Assembly (NCBI RefSeq): GCF_004210305.1 | Contig: NZ_SCFB01000022.1 | Span: 1-40,032 of the forward strand | From: Candidatus Finniella inopinata | GTDB taxonomy: Bacteria; Pseudomonadota; Alphaproteobacteria; Paracaedibacterales; CAIULA01 | Direction of reading: 5' to 3' | Length of the DNA stretch: 40,032 nucleotides | Shown: piece after piece, positions 1 to 8,872 of the stretch | How positions within the stretch are numbered: position 1 is the first letter of the stretch | Layout of the letters: each line of letters starts with the position of its first letter | Notes under the pieces: generated by a model | What the model was told of the DNA's origin: nothing | Databases searched by the model: none | Seen by the model: the letters and a program-made list of their open reading frames with translations, nothing else | Position numbers and translations under genes: made by a program

Positions 1-76
1 ATTCACCGTTCGAATTAAACCGGAACGGCCATTCGGATAAAACCAGAATTGCCGTTCGAATTCGCCGGAATACGCA
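1..76. mobile_element. Terminal repeats of an IS21-family-like element (one end only)
   Basis: Three tandem 23-bp direct repeats lie at 6-28, 29-51 and 52-74. Each begins CCRTTCG and carries an internal CCRGAA core. The block ends in GCCGGAATACGCA at 64-76, with CA as the last two bases. Multiple short terminal repeats and TG...CA ends are known features of IS21-family elements, which bind IstA there. The rest of the element, including any istA/istB, lies to the left of the window, so the family call rests on end structure only. The repeats stop where the NB-ARC gene's sensible protein sequence stops, which supports an insertion junction at 76/77. Confidence 0.6.
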
Positions 77-2278
77 TTCATCAATGACCTTGGCAATATA
101 TTGTCTAAATACCAGCCCGATTTGCTCTATAAGATGCTTATCCTTTTCAAGGTTCAGAAGCTGGGTAAGGTGACTTAACATGGTGGATTGAATATTCCGA
201 TGCAGCGAAAAATTTGCCGGACCCGACTCTTCAGGTGTAATGACAAGGGAGTATTCTTTTAGAAGGTGAATAAAATTATGGACGAGTATCTTTTCTTTGT
301 AGGTGCTGAGCAGCTCTAAGGGAATGTTTTGAGAATCCAACAAACTGATAAACAAAAGCAGCTCTTTAAATTCTTGCCTATGGTCTTCCATAATTTTTTG
401 CAAGGATATGGTGATGATTCTGTCCCGCGTCTGCCCGTAATGACCCGATTTTTTAAGAAGACCCGTTTGAAGTTCTTCAAAATCGGAAGAGTGCTGATTC
501 AAAAGATCCAGATAGTCTTTATAGGTAATATACGTGTTCTTGATATAGTATCCCGCTAAAGACACATCTAAAGGAAACGACGCAATCTTTTGTAAAAAGC
601 CAATGACATCTTCCGAAGGGTCGGTGTGACCGTTATGTAGAATCTTTGTGAAAAGGGCTAAAGCTTCGTTTTGGTTCAATTCATCGATTTCAATAACATT
701 TTGAGGTTGTATAAAGCTTGTATCCTTTATGTTGGCGTCTCTGGTTGTTAGGATGATCTTCCCCCTACCCCAAACTGATTGATTTTGCGGTAGATATGGT
801 TTTACGTCTTCAATGCTTTCAACGTTATCGTAGATTAAAAGCCAATTTGACTGCTCCTTTAAACCCTGTTTCACAAAGCTTAGAAGTTGTTTTTCTTGTT
901 CTTCCAGATTTCGCGTATTTTGAATAAGGTCAAGCTTTTTTCTATGCTCGTCCGTTTGAATAAGATTGTGAGCTAAATCCCTAAACGAATTCATAAGACT
1001 TACTTTAGTTTCTGCATTAATCTCCCAAACAATCGAGGCTTTACAGCGGCGTCCAAAGTGTCTTGCAAGGGTCGTTTTTCCTGATCCACCTGCACCGACC
1101 AGCACAACCGTTTGTATGTCGTCTTTCCCGTCCAACTTTTTTTCTATCTGCGCCAGAATACCAAGGCGCTCTAAAAAAGCTGTTTCAACAGGAAGGACAA
1201 GATCAGAATGAATCGACTTATTATCTGCTTGGGTTGAGCGTTTCTGAAAGGGTAAGAGCCCCATAACAATACATATAAAGATAGCTAAAAAGGCCACGCC
1301 AAATGTTATGAGCCCAACCGTTATAACTTTCTTTTTTTGGGAAGGCACCTCTTCTTTGGGACGAAGTTTTTCATATTCAATTTTGAAGGCTACAATTTCA
1401 TTTTCAATCGATATGTGCGGGAACATTCTTTTCAGAATTTGAAAAACTGACAGAAAATAGTTTTCTGGTTCGTTGAAATGACTCCACTGAAAATGACGTA
1501 TTTCTTTAGGTACAGGTTTCTTTTCTTTCCAATTGTGTAAAAGGAAAATAAGGTGCTGATTTTTCTCAGCCGCTTCTTTCTCTAGTTGAGCAAAAGCCTG
1601 ATGAATATGACTGTCTTGAGTGCTGAGAGAAGTTGCAACCTCTGCCGGTAAAATATAAAAGGAGTAATTTGTCTTAGCTTCTGCGCTGTCCCATCCCCCT
1701 CCTTTTAAAGTGGTCGTCATAATCTTATGACCATTCTTCTTTTGCCGATCATTCAAATGCCTGGCAAGATATGTATAAGCTATGGGAGTCAGATTGAAAG
1801 GAGAGGGGTCCCAATAATTAATCTGACAGGTAATCGTCTGTTTCAAATTGATGAGGGATGAAAGTTTTTGAAATATCTTTTCTAAGTGATTAAGGAATAA
1901 ATTTTCAGCCTTAAGGGCGTGACAATAAGATTCAAAAGTTGGTTTTTTACCAGACCTATCGACGAGAAACTTTATTTTATCCCTTTTTCTCGTGATATTT
2001 TTTAGGTCATCTTTATAGCGTTCTGCAAAAGGTGACAATTTCTCATAAATATTTTCTATGTGAGATTCGACCGTGCTGTCAGATATCTTATAGGTGAAAG
2101 CTGTTTTACCATTAACCACCTCTTCGGCAATGGGCATGTTATAAGGGATCTGCTTTGTTTCCTCGCCTAACAAAATATACGCAATAACGTCAATCTCTCG
2201 CGAAGAGAATTGGATGCCTGCGACTTCTTTCAAACACCTATTATAAATTTCTTGAGGAAACTGGAAGGAATTTTTCAT
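77..2278 (-). pseudogene. LuxR-HTH / NB-ARC (STAND) ATPase with hydrophobic segment, 3' end cut by IS
   Basis: One uninterrupted minus-strand frame runs from ATG at 2278 off the left edge; residue 734 is the last before the IS-like repeats. Residues about 23-82 resemble a LuxR-type helix-turn-helix: FSSREIDVIAYILLGEE, then about 20 extra residues, then ISDSTVESHIENIYEKL. Residues 145-300 are an unidentified alpha/beta region. Residues 318-344 form one strongly hydrophobic segment flanked by KKK and KR. An NB-ARC-type ATPase follows: Walker A GAGGSGKTT (395-403), Walker B LLIYDNVE (480-487), sensor GKIILTTRD (506-514) and FPLDVSLAG (568-576, in place of GLPLA). A winged-helix-like stretch ends the visible part. 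NB-ARC proteins usually end in a sensor repeat domain (TPR or WD40); here that part is lost or displaced by the insertion. STAND ATPases act as signal-gated switches. The ligand and output are unknown. Confidence 0.8.
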
Positions 2279-2589
2279 TAAACATCCATTTTTTAGCGGC
2301 TAGTCAAAAAGGGAAGGATAAACTAACTGGCCTTTTAATTGATCGTGTCTTCAAAATCATCCTCTAGGAAATGTTCTTACCCTTTTCCTAGAAGATTCCT
2401 ACTGTTTTGCTAGATCGTTCCTATCTATATCCCATGTCTTTTGCGGTAAGTTTCAACTTGTTACGGCACGCATTTTTCCAACAAAAAGTGCAAGCCATAA
2501 CATAGGGAACCTAAGACATTCTATCTAATAAACCCTTAGAAGACATGATCCCATCTTAGGTTCCCCAAGAATAACAGGAGGAGACTATC
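2279..2589. promoter_or_regulatory. Divergent intergenic region with repeated TTCCTA boxes
   Basis: This 311-bp region separates the LuxR/NB-ARC gene (minus) from the secreted peptide and secretin (plus). It contains four copies of TTCCTA or its complement: 2365-2370 (inverted), 2385-2390, 2396-2401 and 2418-2423. The first two form an 8-bp inverted repeat, CTAGGAAA (2364-2371) and TTTCCTAG (2384-2391). A strong Shine-Dalgarno, AGGAGGAG, lies at 2577-2584 ahead of the 2590 ORF. Clustered boxes between divergent genes suggest operators, possibly for the adjacent LuxR-type protein; that link is inference. No tRNA or other RNA gene was recognised. Confidence 0.4.
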
Positions 2590-2766
2590 ATGATTGTCCA
2601 ACATAAACCAGTCCCAGAAAAGAAATTGGCTTATGGGTTTTTTATCATTCTCAATCTACTCTCCATCGCGCATGCGCTAAGCTCCTCAAAAGGCGACATC
2701 TGCCGAAGGGCTACGTTAACTTTTAATCGTTACCTTGTTTTAATTAAGGATGGAATTTATGAATAA
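2590..2766 (+). CDS. Small secreted or membrane peptide, 58 aa
   Basis: ATG at 2590 follows a near-perfect Shine-Dalgarno (AGGAGGAG) at 5-8 bases, and the frame stays open for 58 codons to TAA. The product begins with a lysine-containing N-region (VPEKK) followed by a hydrophobic stretch AYGFFIILNLLSIAHALS, as in a signal peptide or single membrane helix. About 28 polar residues follow. It lies just upstream of the MshL-like secretin in the same direction, so the two may share a transcript. No family is recognised. The strong ribosome binding site is the main support; coding status is otherwise unproven. Confidence 0.5.
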   Translation: MIVQHKPVPEKKLAYGFFIILNLLSIAHALSSSKGDICRRATLTFNRYLVLIKDGIYE

Positions 2767-2818
2767 ATTGATACATTGTCATGCGCCCATTCCTGATCTA
2801 AATGTGCTTATTCCATGA
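2759..2818 (+). CDS. Possible 19-aa leader ORF coupled to the secretin
   Basis: ATG at 2759 lies about 5 bases after AAGGATGG and opens a 19-codon frame. Its TGA (2816-2818) overlaps the secretin start in an ATGA arrangement. It also overlaps the end of the 58-aa ORF in another frame. This geometry is typical of translational coupling, and the secretin start itself has no good Shine-Dalgarno of its own. The peptide has no recognisable features, so it may matter only as a translation relay. Confidence 0.3.
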   Translation: MNKLIHCHAPIPDLNVLIP

Positions 2819-4452
2819 GTAAATTGCATCTTTTATGTCTGGTACTGGCTAGCATGACTTTGACAGGGTGCCGTGAGGTGTTAAAAAAAGATGCCCTGGC
2901 TCCGGAAATAACAAAGAAGGAAACGCGGGAACTCACCACGCCTGCTGATCCGTCACCCTTAAAACAACGCGTCTCCCACGTTAAAAGCCCATCTGATGAC
3001 ATCCCCGCCGTTTTTTTTCAAACGGTCAGCGTAAACCTCAGCGACTCTATGCCTTTAAAGCCCGTTCTGATTGCTTTGGCCCAACAGGCAAACATTGATT
3101 TACAGCTGGATCCTAAAATTGACGCACGTGTTGTTTTCTCATCCAAGGAAACCCCTTTTATTCAGGTGATTGAAAGCATCTGCCAGCTGGCGAGATTGCG
3201 ATACAGAATCATTAACAAAAGCCTTCGGATCGAGACGGATTCTGTCTATGTGGAAAATTATAATGTGCAGTTTTTGAATCTTTCCCGCAGCAGCGAAAAT
3301 CGCATTTCTATTGCCACCGATGTTTTTGCCGATGCCTCTAACCCCTCCGGTAAAAATGCCCAAGATAACGGTTCCAACAGTGCTGTCAAAATTGCCAGCA
3401 ATAATGATTTTTGGACTGAATTGGAAAGTAACCTTAAGGTCATCCTTTCTCACGCCTCTAAAGGGAACCTTCCCGGGACTTATTCCCTGCATCGCCAAGG
3501 GGGTGTCGTCTCCATTTGTGGAACGTCGAAACATCATCAATTGGTCAAAAGTTATTTAAACACGCTGCGACAGGCGGCCAGCAGTCAGGTTTTGATTGAG
3601 GCCAAAATTATCGAGGTGGTTTTAAAAGATGAATTCCGAAGTGGCATCAACTGGCAAAAGGTCGGCACCAGAAGTGATTGGCAAGCGAACGCGCCCTTTG
3701 GCGACTTGGCCCGTCAAAGCGGCTTTTTAGACCCCAATTCTGCGCAAAGTGGTGTGGTCAGTTTCGGGGCGGCTGGTAAGACATTTTCCTCGATTTTAGA
3801 GGCGTTGCAAGAATTTGGTGTTTCGCGAACTTTGTCCAGCCCCCGATTAACCGTGATGAATAACCAGGCGGCCATTTTAAAGGTGGCGCAGAATCAAGTG
3901 TATTTCCGACTTCGGTATGACAAGCAATATAATACTGCTGTCCAGCGCGAATCGGTCAGCATATCCAGTGATATTCAAACCGTCCCGATTGGGTTTGTCA
4001 TGACGGTTCACCCCTCTATTGATGCGGAAACGGGCGAGATTATTTTGTTCCTAAGGCCCACCATTTCACGGCTTAATAAATCGGTTTCCGATCCGGCGGT
4101 TGATATCATTAACAATTCGCTGCCAGCCAATGGGTCAACAACGCCCAGCAAACCATCGCTTATTCCGGTGGTGGAGGTGCGCGAGATTGATTCAATTTTA
4201 CGCCTGAAAGATGGCGGCGTGGCCATCTTGGGGGGATTGATGGAGGTCCGGTCGGTCCAAGACACGAACGGGCTGCCCATTTTAAAAGATGTTGAGGTTG
4301 TAAGAGAATTGTTTAGTTCACATACGGCAGGTGATCAGGTGGTCGAACTGGTCATTTTGTTAAAAGCCACCATCATGGATGATGCTGGTTTGCCACCTGA
4401 TGCCGCTGATAATCGATTACAAAGTTATATTCCTGACCCACGTCCTTTGTAG
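2815..4452 (+). CDS. mshL: MshL/PilN-type type IV pilus secretin lipoprotein
   Basis: 545 aa. The N-terminus is a lipoprotein signal with lipobox LTGC (16-19; Cys19 would be lipidated). Residues about 70-140 match a secretin/TonB short N-terminal (STN) domain. Residues 197-210 (NDFWTELESNLKVIL) and 258-280 (VLIEAKIIEVVL...GINW) are hallmarks of the MSHA-type MshL branch rather than GspD. The outer-membrane ring domain spans about 335-520 (LSSPRLTVMNNQAAI; RLKDGGVAILGGLME). Secretins multimerise in the outer membrane as the exit pore for type IV pili or type II secretion. No pilin, ATPase or platform gene is in the window, so its partners must be elsewhere or absent. Only the short ORFs at 2590 and 2759 precede it. 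Confidence 0.82.
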   Translation: MSKLHLLCLVLASMTLTGCREVLKKDALAPEITKKETRELTTPADPSPLKQRVSHVKSPSDDIPAVFFQTVSVNLSDSMPLKPVLIALAQQANIDLQLDPKIDARVVFSSKETPFIQVIESICQLARLRYRIINKSLRIETDSVYVENYNVQFLNLSRSSENRISIATDVFADASNPSGKNAQDNGSNSAVKIASNNDFWTELESNLKVILSHASKGNLPGTYSLHRQGGVVSICGTSKHHQLVKSYLNTLRQAASSQVLIEAKIIEVVLKDEFRSGINWQKVGTRSDWQANAPFGDLARQSGFLDPNSAQSGVVSFGAAGKTFSSILEALQEFGVSRTLSSPRLTVMNNQAAILKVAQNQVYFRLRYDKQYNTAVQRESVSISSDIQTVPIGFVMTVHPSIDAETGEIILFLRPTISRLNKSVSDPAVDIINNSLPANGSTTPSKPSLIPVVEVREIDSILRLKDGGVAILGGLMEVRSVQDTNGLPILKDVEVVRELFSSHTAGDQVVELVILLKATIMDDAGLPPDAADNRLQSYIPDPRPL

Positions 4453-4458
4453 AAAAGT

Positions 4459-4481
4459 TCCATGGGATTTGAGCCCATGGA
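4459..4481. terminator. Hairpin between convergent genes, possible bidirectional terminator
   Basis: TCCATGGG (4459-4466) pairs perfectly with CCCATGGA (4474-4481) across a 7-base loop. It lies 7 bases after the secretin stop and beyond the 3' end of the minus-strand gene at 4502. The minus-strand read continues into ACTTTTCT, a weak U-tract; the plus strand has none. Confidence 0.45.
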
Positions 4482-4501
4482 GATTGTAGGATACGCAGAT
4501 C

Positions 4502-4944
4502 TTACTGGGTGAGGAGGCTGCTAAAGAACCTCGATTTGTTTTGTGCTGAAGCAAGACGTGCGCGAAGCTCTCTTTCTAATTTCCTATACATCTTTTGCTC
4601 AAACTTTGCATTTACACTTATGTATGAAGGGCTATTGGTTCCTTTCTCAATAAAAGAACCAATATAGTTTGCGGCATTTCGATAGAATTTAAGAAGCTCA
4701 GTATCGCGAGCTGATTTTGAGGAGTATTCTTTTAATCGAACGTCCTCATGTTTGACTCTAATTTGTTAAGTGCTTCTATAAATTTAATATCCGAAATTCG
4801 ACTTGCCCCACTGGTTCGTAAACTAGGTAAGGTTTTGCTTTTACTGCCAGAATCGACGTCAGCCTCAGAGGCGTTGACAACAGAAACGCTCAATTGACTT
4901 AATGCACCGATTGCCAAAAATAACGCTAAATTTTTAAATTTCAT
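4502..4944 (-). pseudogene. Small secreted protein split by a frameshift
   Basis: The first frame starts at 4944 with a signal peptide (hydrophobic run LALFLAIGALSQLSVSVV, likely cleavage after VNA). It runs 70 codons and stops at 4732. The minus-one frame takes over within 4734-4770 and stays open for about 82 codons to TAA at 4502-4504. It encodes a charged helical segment (HEDVRLKEYSS..., then KMYRKLERELRARLASAQNK). The second frame has no start of its own near the junction and a TAA a few codons upstream, so a one-base indel in a single gene is the simplest reading. The intact product would be about 145 residues, secreted, of unknown function. It could be a real pseudogene or a sequencing error in the A/T-rich junction. 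Confidence 0.6.
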
Positions 4945-5141
4945 AATAACCTCTCTATCTTAATAATAAATTAATACATAGGTTCTTTAATTTAAAAAAT
5001 CAAAATAAAAATTTTAATTCAAAATTAGAAAAATATTAAAGATTTCATTTCGAAATTTTATACTTATTTTTCCTTGAAATTGTCGCGTTTTCTAGCTTTA
5101 ATGGGGGAAAATTCAAGACATAGATTTGATATAAGAACGGC

Positions 5142-5837
5142 ATGAAATCCCATAAATTCCCTTATACTCTGATTGATCTGACCCACACCTTAACGCCCGA
5201 TATTCCAACCTGGACGGGCGGATGCGGGTTCCACCAACAGGTCAAGCTTGATTATGATTCTTGTGAAACGGATGTTAAATTTCGGGTTCAGCAATTAAAA
5301 CTCCACGCTGGCATCGGCACGCACATCGACGCGCCGGCCCATTGTATTCCTGGTGGGCAAAGCATTGACCAGTTAAGCCTTGATCAGCTGTCAGCCCCTT
5401 GCGCGGTGATTGATGTTTCAGGCCATGCCCATGAAAGGTACACAGTTACACCACAGGATATTTTAGATTTTGAGCACCAGTATGGTTCCTTGCCGCCCCA
5501 TGCTTTTGTGATTATTAATACGGGCTGGGAACGGTTTTGGACGCAGCCTGACCAATATCGAAACAATCATATTTTCCCCTGTGTCGGTAGGGATGCTGCC
5601 CAGTTGTTGTTAGATCGCGCCATCGCTGGTTTGGGAATTGATACGCTTTCACCTGATCGGCCGACTGATGGCTTTCCTGTGCACCAGCTTATTTTGGGGG
5701 CTGGAAAATACATTGTCGAAAATGTGGCCCATGCCCTAAAGATGCCCCGATTAGGCGCTTATACGCTTGCCTTACCGATTAAAACGCAAGGCGGAACCGA
5801 GGCGCCAGCCCGCCTGGTTGGCTTAATACCCACCTAG
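5142..5837 (+). CDS. Cyclase/kynurenine-formamidase-like metal hydrolase
   Basis: 231 aa, about the usual length for the cyclase family that includes arylformamidase KynB (metal-dependent hydrolases). The diagnostic metal-binding motif HxGTHxDxPxH appears as HAGIGTHIDAPAH at residues about 52-64. A second conserved stretch, GLGIDTLSPDRP, is also present, as is the N-terminal ID-LTHTLTPDIPTW pattern typical of the family. Family members hydrolyse N-formylkynurenine or isatin, or act in polyketide cyclisation; the substrate here cannot be read from sequence, and no tryptophan-catabolic neighbours are present. There is no clear Shine-Dalgarno before the ATG. hslV follows 56 bases later on the same strand. 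Confidence 0.8.
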   Translation: MKSHKFPYTLIDLTHTLTPDIPTWTGGCGFHQQVKLDYDSCETDVKFRVQQLKLHAGIGTHIDAPAHCIPGGQSIDQLSLDQLSAPCAVIDVSGHAHERYTVTPQDILDFEHQYGSLPPHAFVIINTGWERFWTQPDQYRNNHIFPCVGRDAAQLLLDRAIAGLGIDTLSPDRPTDGFPVHQLILGAGKYIVENVAHALKMPRLGAYTLALPIKTQGGTEAPARLVGLIPT

Positions 5838-5893
5838 CTAAAGTTTGTGAAAACAGCTATCCTCCAATGAAATAAAAAATAAAGGTTTCTTTC

Positions 5894-6460
5894 ATGAATC
5901 ATTCGACGCATGCGCCTGACCGTTGGTATGGCACCACCATTGTTTCGGTGCGAAAAGGGAACACAGTGGTCATTGGTGGCGATGGCCAGGTGACCTTGGG
6001 ATCGCAAGTCATTAAATCGCAGGCCCGCAAAGTGCGGCGCTTGGCGAACAACCAGGTTATCGTTGGGTTTGCAGGGGCAACCGCGGATGCCTTTGCGTTG
6101 TTTGAACGGTTAGAGGCCAAATTAGAGCAATACCCTTCTCAGCTGTCACGGGCTTGTGTTGAAATGGCCAAAGATTGGCGAACCGATCGGTATCTGCGAC
6201 GTTTAGAGGCCATGATGACCGTGGCAGATAGCAAGGTTTCTTTGATTCTGACGGGTAACGGCGACGTTCTAGAGCCCGAGGATGGCATTATGGCCATTGG
6301 TTCCGGCGGTGGTTTTGCCCTGGCAGCCGCCCGCGCCCTTATCCAAGTTGATGCCTATGACGCAGAAACCATTGTTCGAAAATCCCTTGGAATCGCGGCT
6401 GATATCTGTATTTATACCAACAATAATGTTGTGATTGAATCCCTGTCGACTGAAGTTTAG
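5894..6460 (+). CDS. hslV: ATP-dependent protease HslVU, peptidase subunit HslV
   Basis: 188 aa. HslV forms the double-hexamer threonine peptidase of the bacterial HslVU (ClpYQ) cytosolic protease. The propeptide ends at Gly13, leaving the catalytic N-terminal threonine in TTIVSVRKG from residue 14. GGDGQVTLG and [21 protein letters not shown] are family signatures. The length matches the alphaproteobacterial form, which keeps a short propeptide. ATG follows AAAGG at a suitable distance. hslU starts 10 bases after the stop, so the two are an operon as usual. Confidence 0.97.
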   Translation: MNHSTHAPDRWYGTTIVSVRKGNTVVIGGDGQVTLGSQVIKSQARKVRRLANNQVIVGFAGATADAFALFERLEAKLEQYPSQLSRACVEMAKDWRTDRYLRRLEAMMTVADSKVSLILTGNGDVLEPEDGIMAIGSGGGFALAAARALIQVDAYDAETIVRKSLGIAADICIYTNNNVVIESLSTEV

Positions 6461-6470
6461 GAAGTTTGAA

Positions 6471-7784
6471 ATGACCACATTAACCCCCCGCGAAATTGTT
6501 GCTGAATTAGACCGCCACATCGTTGGTCAAACCGATGCAAAGCGAGCCGTTGCCGTCGCCCTTAGGAATCGATGGCGGCGCCTGCAGCTGTCCAAAGAAT
6601 TGCAAGAAGAAGTTCTGCCGAAGAACATTTTGATGATTGGGCCAACGGGTGTTGGAAAAACTGAGATTGCTCGTCGTCTGGCCAAGCTTGCTCAAGCTCC
6701 CTTTATAAAGGTCGAGGCCACAAAGTTTACCGAAATTGGATATGTTGGTCGTGATGTAGAACAAATCATTCGTGATTTGATTGAAATTGCCATTCACATG
6801 ACGCGTCAACGCCTGCGGGAAGAAGTCAAAGTTAAGGCAAAAAGTCACGCCGAGGAGAGAGTTCTGGATGTTCTGGTAGGGGAATCAGCCAGCCCAGAAA
6901 CGCGTCAAAAATTTCGCACCCTTTTGCATCAGGGCGAGCTAAACGATCGAGAAATTGAGATTCAGGTCTCTGATAATGCTGGTTTAAATATGCCAACCAT
7001 CGATGTTCCTGGTATGCCGGGGGCGCAGATGGGAATGTTAAATCTGGGTGATATGTTTGGTAAAGCCTTTGGTGGGGGGCGCACAAAAACACGCAAATTA
7101 AGTGTACAAGAATCTTTTGAAGTCTTAATGGCAGAGGAAAGCGACAAGCTGCTTGATCAGGAGAAAGTTATTGCGGAAGCCATCGAAACCGTTCAACAAA
7201 AGGGTATCGTCTTTATCGATGAAATCGACAAAATCTGCGCCCGTTCTGAACGGCAAGGCGGTGATGTTAGCCGGGAAGGGGTCCAGCGGGATTTATTGCC
7301 GTTGATTGAAGGCACAAACGTTGCCACCAAACATGGCACGGTCAAAACGGACCATATTTTATTTATCACATCGGGCGCGTTCCATCTGGCCAAGCCCTCT
7401 GACCTGTTGCCTGAATTGCAGGGGCGTTTGCCGATTCGGGTTGAGCTGAAGGCCTTAACAAAGGAAGATTTCGTACGCATTCTAAGCGAGCCGGAGGCGA
7501 ACCTGATTGAACAGGCCAAGGCCTTGATGGCAACCGAAGGGGTGACATTGACCTTTACCCCCGAATCGATTGACGAAATGGCCAGCCTGGCGGCCCACAT
7601 TAACCAGAACATTGAAAATATTGGCGCCAGACGTTTACACACCATTCTTGAAAAGCTTTTGGAAGAAATCAGCTTTGATGCCAGCGAGCTTGAAGAGAAG
7701 GTTATTGAAATCACCGGCCAGCATGTTCAAGACAGGGTGGGTCCTTTGGCCAAGAACCAGGATTTGTCCAAGTTTATTTTGTGA
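6471..7784 (+). CDS. hslU: ATP-dependent protease HslVU, ATPase subunit HslU
   Basis: 437 aa when started at ATG 6471 ([10 protein letters not shown]), which has AGGAAG upstream. An upstream in-frame ATG at 6435 lies inside hslV and would add 12 unlikely residues. This is the AAA+ unfoldase that feeds HslV. Walker A GPTGVGKT is at 57-64. An I-domain insertion follows, containing a Gly/Met-rich stretch ([16 protein letters not shown]). Walker B is [11 protein letters not shown], and sensor regions follow ([12 protein letters not shown], the pore-ring sequence region, and NIGARRLHT). The C-terminal residues LSKFIL match the conserved tail that docks into HslV. No anomaly seen. Confidence 0.97.
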   Translation: MTTLTPREIVAELDRHIVGQTDAKRAVAVALRNRWRRLQLSKELQEEVLPKNILMIGPTGVGKTEIARRLAKLAQAPFIKVEATKFTEIGYVGRDVEQIIRDLIEIAIHMTRQRLREEVKVKAKSHAEERVLDVLVGESASPETRQKFRTLLHQGELNDREIEIQVSDNAGLNMPTIDVPGMPGAQMGMLNLGDMFGKAFGGGRTKTRKLSVQESFEVLMAEESDKLLDQEKVIAEAIETVQQKGIVFIDEIDKICARSERQGGDVSREGVQRDLLPLIEGTNVATKHGTVKTDHILFITSGAFHLAKPSDLLPELQGRLPIRVELKALTKEDFVRILSEPEANLIEQAKALMATEGVTLTFTPESIDEMASLAAHINQNIENIGARRLHTILEKLLEEISFDASELEEKVIEITGQHVQDRVGPLAKNQDLSKFIL

Positions 7785-7795
7785 AGTCTTATTAG

Positions 7796-7821
7796 GATTT
7801 TTCCAAAAATCTAGGAAAATC
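7796..7821. terminator. Possible shared terminator between hslU and the EamA gene
   Basis: GATTTTTCC (7796-7804) can pair, with one bulge, with GGAAAATC (7814-7821) in the gap between two convergent genes. The stem is A/T-rich and overlaps the last codon of the minus-strand gene. Support is weak. Confidence 0.3.
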
Positions 7822-8722
7822 ATTTGAAAGCGGTATGTTGCCTTAAAAAAGCAGACGGCATCCAAGAGCCACCCGGCCACTGGTTAATGGCTAAGCCTGT
7901 GAATACTAAAAAGGATGCCAACATCGTTTGAAGGGAAATCGTTTCACCCAAAAACAACCATCCCGATAAAAAGGCAAACACAGGGATCAGAAGAGAGTAG
8001 GGGGCCACAATACATGGGGAGTATAAATGCATCAGCTTGGCCCACCCTGTTCCCCCGATCCACGTGGCAATCCAGGAAATATACAAAATGCATCCAAGCC
8101 CTGTCCAATCTAGTTGTTGGCCTATGCGTATAAACGTTTCGATCCCCCCTTCAAAGGCATAACTCATGCCCAAAAAAGGCAAGGGCAGAATAGAACTTGT
8201 CCAAACAATCAAGGCAAACGAATCCAAAGGTCCCGCTTTTCTGACCAAAATATTGGACGTAGCCCAAGAAAAAGCCGCACACAAAACACACAGCAAACCA
8301 GCCAGACTAGACGATGAATGCATTCCATGCCCAATTAGGAAGATGCCGGTGAAGGCGATTAAAATGCCAATGCCCTGTTTCCAAGATAATCGTTGGTGAA
8401 AAACACATAAGGACAAAATGATCGTGAAAAAGGATTGGCTTTGTAAAATCAAAGACCCCAAACCCGCGCTCATCCCCAGGTTAATGCCGACAAAAAGAAA
8501 GGAAAATTTGATAAGTCCCATGCTTAACCCAATGGCTATCAGCATTTTGATGGAAATGGCGGGGCGTTTGACAAAAAGGACCAAAGGCAACCCAGCCAGA
8601 GCATACCGAAAAAAGGCAAACGCAAAGGGCGGCACCTCGGTCAGCCCAATTTTGATGACGACAAAATTGAAACCCCAAACGATGGCTACTAACAGGGCCA
8701 AAAGAATATGTTGATAACTCAT
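7820..8722 (-). CDS. eamA: EamA/DMT-family inner-membrane exporter
   Basis: About 300 aa with ten predicted membrane helices in two EamA repeats, the typical DMT-superfamily layout. The N-terminus (HILLALLVAIVWGFNFVVIK) closely resembles E. coli EamA, an exporter of O-acetylserine and cysteine; conserved FFRYALAGLP and LGETISLQTMLASFLVFTGL follow. ATG at 8722 is preferred over a GTG at 8749, because the latter adds nine residues ahead of the first helix without matching the family start. The substrate is uncertain, since DMT exporters change specificity readily. It is a single gene, convergent with hslU. Confidence 0.82.
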   Translation of the reverse strand: MSYQHILLALLVAIVWGFNFVVIKIGLTEVPPFAFAFFRYALAGLPLVLFVKRPAISIKMLIAIGLSMGLIKFSFLFVGINLGMSAGLGSLILQSQSFFTIILSLCVFHQRLSWKQGIGILIAFTGIFLIGHGMHSSSSLAGLLCVLCAAFSWATSNILVRKAGPLDSFALIVWTSSILPLPFLGMSYAFEGGIETFIRIGQQLDWTGLGCILYISWIATWIGGTGWAKLMHLYSPCIVAPYSLLIPVFAFLSGWLFLGETISLQTMLASFLVFTGLAINQWPGGSWMPSAFLRQHTAFK

Positions 8723-8872
8723 GATTGAATATACGTAAGCTGAAGACACCTTTAATTATATAGGGAATCTTTCATGATTTACCACATTCATACATGTGGT
8801 TGCTCAAATTAATTATTCCTTAAACATTTTCCTGTAATAATAGAATATGTTTATTATTAGGGAATCACGTTT

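Noticed and set aside
329-559. Plus-strand ORF of 76 aa in the left region
   Set aside because: It is the complement of the NB-ARC gene's coding frame, with no ribosome site and no protein-like pattern.
6435-6470. Upstream ATG for hslU
   Set aside because: It lies within hslV and adds 12 residues not found in the family; ATG 6471 has the ribosome site.
8774-8812. 12-codon ORF after an AGGG box upstream of the 8873 gene, plus a CCACAT/ATGTGG hairpin
   Set aside because: Too short, no attenuator-like amino-acid bias, and the hairpin has no U-tract.
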